From Poronia punctata (Eukaryota > Ascomycota > Sordariomycetes > Xylariales > Xylariaceae), in assembly GCA_022579005.1 (NCBI GenBank), contig MU401476.1, forward strand, positions 1 to 64,000: a stretch of DNA of 64,000 nucleotides, given 5' to 3'. The first letter of the stretch is position 1. Every line of letters begins with the position of its first letter. Position numbers and translations under genes: made by a program. The notes under the pieces are model-generated. The model did no database searches and had not been told where the DNA came from. It was given only the letters and a program-made list of their open reading frames with translations. Positions 34,901-48,129 of the stretch are shown piece after piece.

Positions 34901-37900
34901 TTTGCTGGTGTGGTTCTGAACTAAGGTTCTGGGTGGCTACTGCAGATGTGTGGATAGCAATCCGTTTGCGCGCCTATAAAAGACGCCCTGGCGTCACTAC
35001 TACTTATAGATTAGGTAGTCTGCGTGGACTGTCGCATGCGTTGCCTACTTGGCCGAGGGCGTGGGCTGGGCGCGAGCGTGGCCGAATTGTGGGTTGTAAA
35101 TTCTGCATTGTGGACTGTGGGATTTTATTAAGGACTGCGTGGGCGGTGTTGATATTTTACGGTATCGAGGTGGTTGAGCGGGTAGAGTGGATGAGCAGGT
35201 AGACGATTGACCGAGGAGATCGGTACGAGTAAGTTTTGGTAGGTAATAATAATATGAGATATGTAATGAAAAACTTGGCATATTACGGCAAAGGAAGAAC
35301 ATCTGGCGATGCATGCATGCGCTTGCTGCTTTGTCTCTCGAACTGTCATAGTGAGTTGCAGAGCATGAAATGAAACCTGCCTACATCATGTAGCCACCTC
35401 CTATCTATTCCCCGCCCGGCATCTTCTCCGGCGCCAACTCAATCAATTCCCTATTGTCTGATTGTCGGCCCACGTTGTAGCCGTCATGACGAGGCTTTGT
35501 CCTTCGGATACGGGAAACGGAGTTTTTCCTATTAAACATAAGCAGGGCGCGCGCCGTCTGTGCGGGCCACATGTTTCTTCGAAAGAGGTTGACCAAGTAC
35601 CTCGACCAATCTATTTACCTGAGGTAGGCACCGTCTGCATGTACTTCTAGGTCTTGCCGGCCAGTACCCAAACGTCGAACTCACCTCTCTTGCTCAACAG
35701 TGATCATACAGGTCATTCCGATGATTCTGAGGGCGATAGCAGACGATACATATCAAACGGAATGTCTGTACTCGTAAGACGAGTCTCGTCCTAACAATGC
35801 AACATCCGTCGGCCGCAGCACCAACAAACAATAAGAGCAAGAGCCGAACTATGATTAGGTAGGTATAGCGAGTCCAGACAAACCTACAAATACTTATTGT
35901 GTAGACTACATACCTACCTAGTCCGAAGGTTAGGGCCCGTTTATGCCCGGTTGCTGGGAAAGCATACTCGTAAGGTACTGTATTATCTCTTGGACTGGGC
36001 TGCAGGTGCTGCAAGTGAACTGGCGGTCAGGACTCGGACTTTGCCCTGGCCCCTGCCCGACTTGTCGCAGAAGTACCTGCCTCTGGATGCAACGCCAGAA
36101 TACCAGAGATATGCCAGTCTGACTTGATTGCGACAACTGCCATGAACCATGATCGTCCTGGGCTTATGCGGCACCGATTGTCATTGGGAGACAAACCCGC
36201 TCGCAGGCCCCGTCCGCCTACATGATACTTTTACATGATACTTATGTCTGAGAAAATGCAGCCTACAAAGGTACAGCAAACAGGCCCTACGCTTATTACA
36301 CTTCAGTGGTGTACACATATCGTTATAGCAGGTACCTACCGTTGTACGCCGTAGACCCGTACCACGGTACCTATGAGACCGCTGATGCCCTATGCCCTGC
36401 GTCAAGTATTAGAGACTGCCCGCACGGCTCCATCCTCTATCTAAATAAGTACTTACCTAGTACCTAACTCGTACATCGGTAGGACCTGAAAGAAAAAGCT
36501 GCAAGAACGAACCGTGGGTTTTGCAATTCAGGGTTCGGAAGGGGAAAATTTAAAATACAGGGGATACTGCCGGTAATGCTTTCCAGAGGTGCTATGGTGC
36601 TGTGTATGGGCACCTTTGTCTGGGCACTCTTTTGATTTTTCTTCTCTTTTCCTCTTCACCTCCCTTGGCTTGGCATTCTGTATCTCAAAAGTACCCAGCC
36701 TAACCTGCACGTGCAGTACGAGTATGCTGCTACCTACTTGTACGCGTTGCGTACGGACTTTTACCTCGAGCCTATATACTGAGTAGGTACAGTGAATGTG
36801 CCGAGCCAAGCCACGAAGGAAGCCGCCTCTCAGTCAAATGATGCGGTGTTTTCCCATCCACAACAAGAGCTTGATTTGATTCTCTGTTTAGAAAAAGAGT
36901 CCAGGCTGTTTTCCCCTCCCTTTCATTTCTCGTATCTGGGAACAGCGCACAATCGTCAAAGCACGAAACGCGGGATCGTTGAAAGATCGCCGGCTGGTGG
37001 TTGCTGCCCGAACAAAATTGGCGGGCGGTCGTCAGACTAGTCCCGGCGATTCCCGTTTGATGAGGGTTCAGCTTTTGGCGACTAACCTTGATAACTACAT
37101 AGACTAAACTAGGAGCGCTGAGGTACGTACATAGGCTACCTCTCTATTTTTGAAGGTATTCCGCGATAGGGATAAGCGTTGACACTTCACCTTTTGTCAA
37201 CGTCAGCTGTTTCACTTGACTCCTTCACATCTTGGAGGATCGGGTACGAGTCGGATGAGTTATTCAAGATGAGTTGGTCGAGTTGAGTTAGATGACTGCA
37301 CTGCCACAAAAGGGAACCACCTCCCCCCTATTACCGGCTGATGGATACTTGGAGGACGCTGTAAAGTCCTCATACAGGCTAATCATCTCAAGTTCCCGAC
37401 GTCGTCGATAGGATTCTAACATCTCCATGTGTCGTAGGTCATTGCGCTGGCAGCGTGCTGTATAACTAGCCTCGATAAGGTGTGTTATGCTGTATTGGCC
37501 TTATTAACAAGCTCAATCAAGTGCCAGTGAGGTGAGGTATCCTGGCACGCCTGGACCGTCAGTTGTGGCATCCAGTACAACATGAAATCCAACATAGCAG
37601 GGCGCGCCGCGCGCGTGCCGGTACCTTTTGTTCATCGTGCCGTCTTCTCATGGCAATCCAAGATTAGCCAGTGAATCTCGAGACCGCCTGGTTGGGCTCA
37701 TGTGCCCCCAAATCTCTGGGCCTGCCGTCGTCCAACCGTGATCCGCGGCTCGGTTTGAGGGGGGACTCTCCACCCCTCCATCTTCTACCCACCAGCCGGA
37801 TGAGGACCCACTATTCAGCTGCGTTGGCCTTGCATCAACGGCTGGCCCTGGTAATTGCGTTGGATAACCTGCATAAGGTACCTATGGTAGGGTATGTCCA

Positions 37901-40224
37901 TCGATCTCTGATCTGAGCCGATGTCTTCGTTACAACGTCACGCTGGCAGAACCGTTCTAACCTAGCTGGTCCTGGGACGTCAGGCTGCATGCTTGGTCCC
38001 TTAACCTACCTTGACCTTGCAATTGGCCTCCAGACGCCAGTTCGTCGCGGGAGCCGTAGTCTAAACTCTGTTTTCGATCAGTGATACCCGGGGTGCCCTG
38101 ATCATTACTGGGACTCCCCCTCTTCGCCCCCCTAAGAGCCGCTGTTCATTGGGCCGCAGCCCTACGGTCGTCTACCAGATTGTCCAGATCTTCAGTCACA
38201 CAGGGGGAAGGTAGGGGGTAAACGTGCCTAAATCCGTGATCGGTTGACGGCAGCGGGTGACAGACTGGTTGTTCCTGGCGCGGCCGAAGCGGTGAACGGC
38301 CTATGATCATACCTAGGTATAGACGAAGAAGAGGGTCGACTGAAGCCTGAATGGAACAATTTTTTTTCTGCTGGGCATCGATGCGAGGCACTCGATATAG
38401 CCCTACGTAATATCCGGAAACGGACTACCTATGCTATATTAGACTTTGGTGTACCCAGAGTCGCATCGTTTCGAATATTGTAGAACGAACCGTCTCTGGC
38501 GCAGGATCGGATGCTTTCTCCTCGGAGGGTTTTCCTTGCCAAGGGGATCATACAGATGAGGCCAGAAATATGACCTGTCTCCTCAGACAAGTCATAGTCC
38601 AGGGCCGTTATGGGCCACATTAGTACATATCCTACACCCCAGTGCCGTTTGCTTGGTTTTGGAGTCATTGCCCCCAATTCTCGTACCTGTCAACCGCCCC
38701 GGTAGCTAGCTGACGAGCTGAACACGAAAAAGACCGCCCACTACCCTACGTACCTACTCGTACTGCTTTAGAAAAGAGGGGGGCTTTTTCTATAAGACTG
38801 AGCGCATGCAATATTGGCACGGGAATACGCGTTCTATTACAGACGCAACGAGAAAATCATGACTGCAAACGAAGAAGTGAGGCGTGTATCTAGCCGTGGC
38901 TGTGGTCAGGGCTCTCTACGATGTATCACAGCCATCCCCAATATAAATGTCGCTCCTACTAAGGACGGACTATGTTCATTCTCCGAAATGCAAACGGCGT
39001 CGCCCAATCATATTGTGCCTTTATTCTACACGTAGTTCTTGGTGACACAAGACGGGTGGCGGAAGGATCTCGGCTCTTGACGATTCTTGTCGATGCCGGT
39101 GGCCGTCCCATTTTGCCATTGTTTTGAACAAAGACAATATCTTAGCAGGGCAAGACCAACGGTCGTCGACTAACCACGAGCAAAACACGAGGCTGTGAGA
39201 CAAGTATCTATTCGTCGGTCTGGAATTCGAGAGCCCATCTCCGGAAGGTTGATGGCAACGTAGTAGGTAACGTACCTAACCTCCCCTTCTTCTGGCGGCA
39301 TACATGAAACAAACGAGTTGTTGTGTTGACCTATGTGCACGCATAGGTACCTACATATAGTTTGGCCACTCCCGGGGTATTATCAAAGCCCCGCGGTCAT
39401 AGGGTAGGTAAGATGAAATATGTAGGTACAGGGCCCTGTTTACAACAAAGGCATGCACGGTACCGTGGTGAAGAGCCCGAATGGCGGGGGACCCCGAGAG
39501 TGCCACGTTTTCTGTGGCTGGTATGTATTTGTATGTACAAACTACATGTACCTAGTACGTGTAGGTCGGTTCCTCGCCTGCATGTAATCTGAAACGCACC
39601 CAATTTTTCCCGTGTCCTGGAAGTTGATGTACGTGTAAGTACATTACTACAGAGATTTATGTATATATATAGTACTAGATATGTAGTAGAAACGTTTATG
39701 TGGATATCGGAGCCTAGACAGAGCACAGCCACGCCAGGTCGGAGCCCGAAAAAGCCACATTCGCTTATTGAATTATACGTGCGTGTACAGAGCTTAACAT
39801 TTGTACCCAATCCCAGACATTCAGGTTTCCTAGGTTATTAGGCTACGTCTACACGTACTTACACAATTATCGCCTACCAATTATATCTGACCAGGTCATT
39901 CGATCTGGGTATCAGCAATTACTCCTTGCATCAACAGCACCGCAACGAAGCATCTTTAGGTCAGGGGTTTTAGGCCAAGACTCATCGACCTGGTACCTAA
40001 AGGTACCTAGTGACTCAGCCTTGTCGAGATAGATACATACCTAGCTCTCGCCCTGATCTCAAGAGGGGGACTGACTTATTGCGCCATCACCTTTGCAGCC
40101 TGGGAACCCAAAGGGCTGAAAAAATAATAACCACAGATCGCGATCTGCTACGTACAGCGGACAAATTCTCGTGTAGCGTCATTGTTTCCGCTGTCGAAGT
40201 GTGTTTGGTTTTTAACGCAACATC
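31903..40224. other. 8.3 kb stretch without a supportable gene
   Basis: The longest gene-free interval of the window, of ordinary base composition and not AT-decayed. All open frames are short and mostly lack ATG starts. Tandem arrays are present: CTACCACG units (33064-33091), GGTGCC units (about 33267-33298), GGAGCACA units (about 34587-34619), and GGAAGGAAGTAA/GCAGG units near 33945-33985. TAGGTA/TACCTA and ACTCGTA words are dense. It may contain non-coding transcripts or long-decayed genes, but nothing can be named. Confidence 0.5.
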
Positions 40225-41073
40225 ATGGCGGACGTGCCACTTCTGGTCATCTCGGAGAATTCGTCGTCCGAACGACGCATCACTCCGTCATGGTCCATAA
40301 GCCAACTGAAGAGCAAGCTTGAACCAATCACAGGGGTGCCTCCCTCGTGCCAACGTCTTAAGCTGAAGACCTCGGACGGTCAGACCGTGGCGATAGAGGC
40401 GGGTGATGAAGATTATACACAACTGCACAACTTTCCCTTGGCGCCTTATGCCGAGTTACAGGTATGAAATAAATTCAAGCATTATGAGCACAACGAGCAG
40501 TCCTTCATGATTATGTTGTTTTGGTCCCTCGTGGCTTTCTTTGGTTTGTTTACAAGGAAGGGGGCAAAGCTGACTTTCTTCGAGGTCACTGATACCCGGC
40601 CACCTAACGCAAGAGTGAACTTCAACGACACGACGGGAGTGGCCAAGTATGTGATGCCCGTCGAAGAGTATGAGAAGAAATCGGATTCGGTCCTAGCGTG
40701 GAAGAAGAATGAGAAGCTGGGCCGGTTCAACCCGGACGCTCCTAGCCTAGAAAAGGCCAAACTCGATGCAAACGAGCAGGAGATCAGAAGCCGAGGTATC
40801 GAGGTGGGAAAGAGATGCAGAGTCGGGGGCGACGATGATCGCAGAGGCGAGATCAAGTTTGTGGGCGAGGTCAAGGAGATACCCGGCACGTTAGGTGCGT
40901 GGGTTGGTGTTCATCTCGACGAACCGGTCGGGAAGAACGATGGTAGCATAGGAGGCACACGTTACTGGGGCCAAGAGTCGGCGATGAAACATGGCGTATT
41001 CGTCAGGCCGGAGAGAGTCGAGGTAGGCGACTGGCCGGTCCTCAACGACTTGGAGGATATGGAGGAGATATAA
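40225..41073 (+). CDS. ALF1: tubulin-folding cofactor B (CAP-Gly protein)
   Basis: Two exons, 40225-40461 and 40585-41073, giving 241 residues; the 123-base intron falls between LQ and VTDTRPP. The first 80 residues match the ubiquitin-like domain of cofactor B (VPLLVIS opening, then the SISQLKSKLEPITGVPP helix and the QRLKLK strand). The CAP-Gly domain spans about residues 157-228 and carries the GKNDGS motif that binds the C-terminal EEY of alpha-tubulin, with the YWGQ and HGVFVRPE segments. The protein ends in DMEEI, like the acidic-Ile end of TBCB proteins. It acts in the cytosol in alpha-tubulin folding with cofactor E. Length agrees with fungal Alf1 homologues. Confidence 0.95.
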
Positions 41074-44000
41074 GCGCGCGCGCTGCCCATGGCCATCAGC
41101 CGTCCATGTCGAAAATGACTAACCTAGTCGTTAAGGAGCGCTTCATTATGTCAGTCGCTACCTACGAACAATCCTTACGCCGGGAGCACCACTATCCCTT
41201 CTGATGCTTACTTGTCAAGGCTGCATGCTTCTCAGGGTCTAATCTTTGCATCGATCAGACCAAGTCGATTGAGTGACACTCCTAGATAATTGCTTTTACC
41301 TAATCTAGTGATGTCCTTGCTCGAGGATTTTTTAAAAAAGAAAAAGAAGAAGAAAAAAAAGAGGAATAACTCTAGACAGACACAACACCCTAACACAGCA
41401 GCGTGTTGTGTAGCAAAACACGTGGTGATTTCTGTCGTCGCACTACGATGGCGTCGCACTTGTTTCCAGTTCTTCGGCAAAAGTCCCGTGTGATCTTCAT
41501 CTCATTACAAATACCGAGTAGCCGGTTTTTGCGGCGCGGTATATGTTTAAAAGTGCCAAGTCACCCCCTTGCTTTCGGTTTCGAGACATTCGTAGAAACC
41601 GCTTCGGTCTCAGTGGTTACACGCTAGGATTCCGAACGTGCCGGTAAGCCAATAATTGAGTCTGACGGATGGCTAGGGGTGACGGGGACTGTCAGCATGT
41701 GATTGATGGGAACAATGTGAATAACTGAGACAAGATACCTAGCTATATGTGCAGAAATATTTAGTAAAAATAATGAATGGCACGACTTTCCTTTATGATT
41801 TTTACCTACATGGACGAACACCTGGATCAGGTAATTACGATGTCACCTACCTACCTACCTAACTAATTAGGATACACCCCGTCGTATAATCCAGTAACAC
41901 GGATGGATGACTAATATGACAAGGGCGTAATTAAGGTTCTCGATCTTCACTCTCGGCCTCTAGGTATCTATATAATAGATATCTAATTAAACTACTGAGA
42001 AATAATGGACACAGGTGAACACGCCGGGCTGGTGGCACAGCCGGAGATGAGATGACATGATCATCACCCTGTCGTGCCCTGGAAGACAATCCCGACTTTA
42101 TTTTACTGGAGGCGGATCGTGCCGCTCTTTTATATCGGCCAATATAAACTGAGCCATCTGCATTCTGTACTGCCACTGGCGCTTTTCATGCAACATTGAT
42201 CTGGGACTAGGTCTTTGTTCGCCATATAATTAGCCAAAACAAAACATTATGCAGTTCTTACAAGTAAGTACCTATGTATATTTGCCGAGGTAATTATATG
42301 TGTACCTCGATGGTTGTTAAAGCAGATGCGCCATGTTTGAAGTTGGTATGTCTGAATCCTGATAATACCTACGAGTATCTCCAAGGTAATCTTGATTTAT
42401 ATCTGTTTAAGTCTAAGAAACTATTGGTTGATTAAGTAGGTAGGTAGGTAGGCAGTGCACCTAATAAAAAACCGTTGCACCATTGGCAATACTCGTTTTT
42501 CTTTTACCTATCATCCAGGTTAGTGAATAGAAATAGGGGTAAGCTTTGAGAGAATACCTACTTGAAAATGCTGACTGCACTGCCTCGATACGGACTCCGA
42601 AAAGCCGAAAAGGGAATTTAACATGGCCGCTGTGCCTCGACCGGAGTAGGTAATAAATAAACTGTCAAATTGCGCAGAGCCGCCAAATCCCCCGGAAAAG
42701 GTAATGAGGGAGTTAAGGAAGAGATAGGTAAGGCACGGTTAGGTATGCGACTGGAAATACTAAGCATATTCCTAATATTCCGACTCCGAACGTTTGTAAG
42801 GCGCGCGAAATATACGCATTGGGATGGGCACAATAGCTAATATGTTATATACCAAGATAGAACCCTCAGGTGCAAATTCAAAGAACTGAAAACCTGCTCC
42901 GGTATTTTCTATCTTCTTGTATTGTACGCATCATGATATATAAAAAAACACGTTGCCGATTAAGTATCATCAATTACCTACCTACTTATCAAGGACGAGC
43001 ACACACGCCCGAAAAGTGTGCCGAACAATCCAAGGAACTAAAATATTACTACGAATAGATAGATCATCATCATCATCATCATTATCACATCACCTTTCAG
43101 AGATACACCATGAAACAAGAAGATAAATCATTTCCCCTTTAGCACTACAGTTGCTGGACTCATTCATGATGGAGACAATAGACATGCCTTTTCTTTTCGG
43201 GTAGAATTCAACTCACAGCTGGAGGTTACGGTAGCCCTAGAATGACAATTATTGTACATGTATTTGAGAATAGTAGGTTAGGTGCGACTTTATCATCCTT
43301 GTTGTGTTGTTCGGATTCCAAATGTTTGGACCTTCTAACCTAGATAGGTTAGGTGGATCAACTAGAAGGTGCCAATAAAGCCACGGACAAGGGCGGGCAA
43401 TTGCGGGGTTGGGGTGAATCGATGTAAGTAATGCAAATTCCGGGTCTAATCCCTGCAGCGCTCTCCTCAAACTCTACGCCCAGCCCAAACTTTGAGCTAC
43501 TTGTAAAATATTCTATAGACAGTCTAGTCTACCTATAATATGAGAAGAAGAGGAGGTAAATTAGTTACATACATATGTACAACAATGACAGGTACCTTAC
43601 CTACCTATGTTGTGCACTAGATAGACTACCGACAGCCCGTCTGGGAGTGTCAAAGAGGGACGGGCCTCCACATATGCTCCCCACAGTCCCTAAGGTAGGT
43701 ACGGCCCGGGTCGGTATGTTGGACTGATGGTTGACTTCAATTGAAATAGGGAATTATTGCACAGCACAGCCCACCTTGGAATGATTTCTATTATTACTAT
43801 TATGAAAAGATTCCAACATGTCTGAGACGACGTGAATTACTCCATGCAGACCTTTTGCCTCTGCCACCATGTCCCTTCCTTCCATCCTTCTTTCCCTATT
43901 GATCTGGAAGGCTTGGCTATGACCAATTGACTTTAAGAGTCAAGTTTTTTTCTTTGTGTATGCGTTCACATGTTCAAAGTGAAGAAGGGGAGGGTTCGTC

Positions 44001-44785
44001 TTATTCCTGTTCCTGTTCTTGTTCCCTTTTTACATCGAGTTGTAACATAGCACGAATCCACGATACCTGAGCCCATACTCGTAGGTGGCATCATATCTTA
44101 CTTAGTCTACGCGATCAGGCACAGTCATTGCTTGGAAAGAATAAAATCTACCTACCCACCTAACCTACCTTACATATCTACGAGTACGTTACCTAGTCGT
44201 TTGTGGTTGCGTCTGCTTTGCGCCTTCCCTCTCGTTGGCCCTCGGACGGTTTTATATATCGGCGCAATCAAATCTCGAGTTAAATCCAGCACTTTACCCA
44301 ACCGCAATCTCAGGGTTTCAGAGCGTCAAGAGTCTCAATTCGCCCTACAGGCTAAGTACGCAGTGTCGCACCCACTACGAGCACGAAGCCACACAAGCCG
44401 AATCGAGTAGATCACGTCGTCTTGTTCTGTCTCTGACAGCGCACTATCTAGCAGCTAGCTCTCGACAACATTTCTTGATGCCAGTCGCGTAGTTGGTTGC
44501 GCGACGACGTCCCTCATAGGCTAGGTTAAACCAAACCAAACTTATACGCGCGCGCGAAAGGTTTAAACCGTTGGGCCGCAACATCGCATCATCGCATCAT
44601 CGCATTTTTTTCTCTCTCGAATACCAAGTGATACATACCGATTGATGTGCTGTCACTCGTCTGCAGCTACTTTACTAACCTAGGTTACGTCTGCTCGGGA
44701 AATCTGGGCCTTTCGCCCAAGGGCCAACACCTACTCGTACACCTACACCGCTTTATTGTGAACGCCTGCTCGATAGTCGCCGAAA
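41074..44785. other. 3.7 kb intergenic region
   Basis: Between ALF1 and the RING ligase gene, both on the plus strand. No ORF is supported. It contains an ATC run at 43064-43082, CATCGCAT units at 44582-44605, GCGCGCG near 44548-44557, a purine-rich A run near 41333-41365, and many TACCTA repeats (41847-41862, 42437-42453). Confidence 0.5.
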
Positions 44786-46545
44786 ATGGCAGCCATCACT
44801 CTAACCGGCTTTGGCCTCAAAACCTGGCTCATCTTGAGCATCACATACCTGGCCTCGCTTGGGTCTGCTACCGACGCGTCAATTCACCCCGAGGATGGCC
44901 TACCAGACTTTTACCGTCATTCTCTCATGAAACTGACTGTCGCATCTCATGGCAAGCAGCTCGGCCAGTACGGCGTCGCTCCTTTGACACCAGAGGCCGG
45001 GTTAAACGTCTCCGACATTAAAGAGGTACGTGTCTATTATTATTGTGTCCGAGTGAAGAGCGCCGGGTGGAAATATCTATCAATGTCACTGATAGCTAAC
45101 TAATGTGCCACAGTTATCGGATATCAACGGGAATCTTGTGATACCTGACCAGACCAACTTTGACAAGATTTCCTTTTCGGACAACGTCATCTACCTCGCC
45201 TGTGATGCCAAACCGACCTCGTCCGACATCTCTGTCGACGACATCCTGAATGGAATCATGAACTCGGGTAGGGAGAATGAGCCAACAGCCATTCTACTGT
45301 ACAGCGAAGAAAAGGCGTTTTGTTTTCTCGGCGGGTCTAGCTTGCCATACAACAAGATATGGACAATGACGTCGCGAGAGGATTCCATCAGAGTGAGAAA
45401 CGCGCTTACGCAAACGTCGGGCTCGGTCATGGTCACCATCAACCCGAACTCGCCCCCTCACGACCCCGAGGGGCACACTGGCACTAACTCGGCCATTGCC
45501 ATGAGCATCTTGTACAGTATTACCGGCCTAATCACGGTACTCTTTCTGTTCATCATTGCTACTGGCGCTATACGAGCTCATCGAAATCCCGAGCGATATG
45601 GACCACGGGCGAGTACTAATGGCAGGCCCAGGCGGAGTCGTGCGAGGGGGGTTGCCATGGCTATGCTCGAGACTCTGCCGATTGTCAAATTTGGGGAATC
45701 CGATTCACCGAAACGTGACGAGGAAAACGCGCTCGATGATATCCCAAGTATCCAGACGCAACAAGGGCAGCAGGCCGCGCCGCAGGGGTCGGTGGAAGAA
45801 ACGAGGGGTGACGCTTCAACACCTAGACCGTCGTCCGATGCAATTGACGAGACGACCGGGCGGAAGAGGGCAGGGGCTATACCTATACCACCTACGACAG
45901 AGACTACGGCAGACAAAACCAAAAAGGAAGAAGGGGAAGAAGACCATCTAGGTTGCTCAATCTGCACAGAGGACTTCACTGTAGGCGAGGATGTGCGGGT
46001 TCTGCCTTGCAACCATAAGTTCCACCCGGCTTGCGTGGATCCCTGGCTAGTCAACGTTTCTGGCACATGTCCGCTATGGTAAGTAACTGACTTTTCCTTT
46101 TTTTTTGTACATGCCGTTCGTTCCCTATCGAGCCAAGCATACTAAAACCACTTCCTTTAGTCGACTCGACTTGCGCCCGCCAGAGGAAGTCGAGACAGCC
46201 GAAGCCGATAGGCAACAAGAAAGCACCGAGACGGGTATCCAGGCCGAGCACTCGACACGACCAAACGGGAATGAAAACGCATCAGAACCCGTAGGAGCGG
46301 TTGAATCTTCATCTCCACAACAACATAGAAGACGCCGCTCACGCCTGCTGGACTGGAATCGACTGCGCCATGCCACTGTCGATGAACGTATCCAAGCTCT
46401 ACGACAGTACAGACAGTCGGAACAGGCCGACAACGAACGTCGGCATTCTAGGCTTTCAGGCCGGCTTCTCGGGAGGTTCCATGCTCGGAGCGAGTCACGC
46501 AGTAGTGTCTCCCAGCAGTCTCCGCCGTCCGAAGTGACTGGTTAA
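44786..46545 (+). CDS. transmembrane RING-H2 E3 ubiquitin ligase
   Basis: Three exons: 44786-45025, 45114-46078 and 46161-46545, total 529 residues. A hydrophobic N-terminus (about residues 7-28) is a probable signal peptide; a lumenal domain follows, then one membrane helix at about residues 207-231 ([27 protein letters not shown]). The cytosolic part contains a C3H2C3 RING: C361, C364, C379, H381, H384, C387, C399 and C402. The last ligand, Cys402, is split by the second intron (TG|T), so an unspliced reading shows a Trp instead. The C-terminal tail is charged, with an Arg-rich [20 protein letters not shown] segment. The layout is that of PA-TM-RING ligases of the fungal endomembrane system; whether the lumenal part is a true protease-associated domain cannot be judged by eye. 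It should ubiquitinate membrane or secretory-pathway substrates. Confidence 0.9.
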
Positions 46546-48129
46546 AATGATTTTCTTTTTACCACGGGAGAAAGGATGCCGAGTCTCCCTTCATAATCCC
46601 GGTCGCGCGCACAAAGTGTCGACTTTATGAGACCACAGGAAATGGTTGAAAAAAAGAATAATAGTATGATCTATGAAAAAAAAAAAAAATTGGTTCTAGG
46701 GACAGGACATCTGAGTGTTGCGGTTTTAGCAGGCAGGCAGGCGTTGGGCGTTTAGGATCAAGGGTCAAGGACGATTACGCGTGCGGGACTTGGGGTTATC
46801 AATAAGGACTTTGTGCTGGTCTTTCGTTTCAGTCACAGTAAGGGGTTAATACCGGGTTTTCTATTTTATCTCGGAGGGGGGGGGTTGGGTTGGGTTGGGT
46901 ACATATATGACATGTGATGACAGAAAATAAAGTTGGGGGTACCTACGAGATTAGGACATGATGAACAGATTGACTGACAGACTGACTGACTGGAAGCAAA
47001 TGAATTATAGTACGATTAATATATTAATACAAGTGAAATTTTAAAAGGGGGGGTACTTAGCCGTAAGACCTTGGACATGAATATAAACATCCCTTTACTA
47101 TTTATTTACTTGCTTTCTTTATTTATTTCTTTTTTTACAATTTACCTAGGCTTAACATTTATATATAATACCTCTTATATAAGCAAAACAAAGGGTTAGA
47201 TTAAAGTGACCTAGGTGTTTATTTGTTTGCGCACCGCGTTTAAAGTTTAGTTTTATTTATATAAAACAATAAAACCTGTAAACTTAGTAAAAGATATCTA
47301 GTACATAAAGTAAGTAAGTACGTATATAAGTAGATATATATAATAAAAGTAAGTAACCTCTATATAGATAAGTAAGTAAGTAGGTAGGTAAAAAAAAGTT
47401 CACGTAAGATCTAACTTACCTAGATAAAAAATATACCCTTACAAGGTACAAATCTAGGTAGGTTGACAATATATATATATAAATAAATTAAACAAAAGAT
47501 AATCTCCGAGCCGGGGATACCGGTGCGGCGGGGGACTAGGTAAAGTCTAGACTACCTGCCTAAAACATCGACATCAAGACTATACCTGGATATCAACTAC
47601 CTACATGCACCTACCTAATTGATTATCATATTAGGCAAAAGAATATATATATATTTAGTATCACGGAGACACAATAAAGGCAGGTAGATATTAAAAAAAA
47701 AACAATCACATAAAGAGGAAGAGGAATGGGTGGGTGGGTGTTTTTACGGGCAATTTTTGATTGATTGATTGATTGATTCTTGTCTCTTCTTCCCTCGTTC
47801 TTTTCGTAATCTTCGTGAATCTATCCTCTTTCCCTACTGACAAGGGGATATCAAAATGACGCTCCATGTTCCCCCCCCCCCCCTACCAGCCTCATCCTTT
47901 GCAAATTGTCCCTAGCAAAACTAGTAACTTCTATGAACAGATCCGTTGTGGAAAAAAAAAGAAGAAAAAAAAGGTAAGAACGGATATCTCAAAAATATTT
48001 ACAAGAGAAGTGAAGTTGAAAAGTTTGTGTGTAAAGATCCAACCCCCGAGTCAAGAGTTCGTCTTTGCTCAGTGGTGGTGGTAGAAGAAGAGTTGTTAAA
48101 AAAAAATGAGAAACAAAGACAGGCATGTT
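46546..48129. other. intergenic region between convergent genes, AT-rich core
   Basis: 1.6 kb between the convergent RING and GH128 genes. The middle, about 46940-47500, is strongly AT-rich with TA repeats, GTAAGTA runs and little C+G, resembling a small RIP-decayed island. It also holds GGGTT repeats (46877-46899), TTGA repeats (47758-47778) and a 12-base C run (47871-47882). No gene is seen. Confidence 0.55.

Noticed and set aside
35405..35760. Possible small minus-strand exons with a GTGAGT donor near 35690
   Set aside because: Two competing frames look equally plausible and the splice phase to the longer frame does not fit. No family is recognised.
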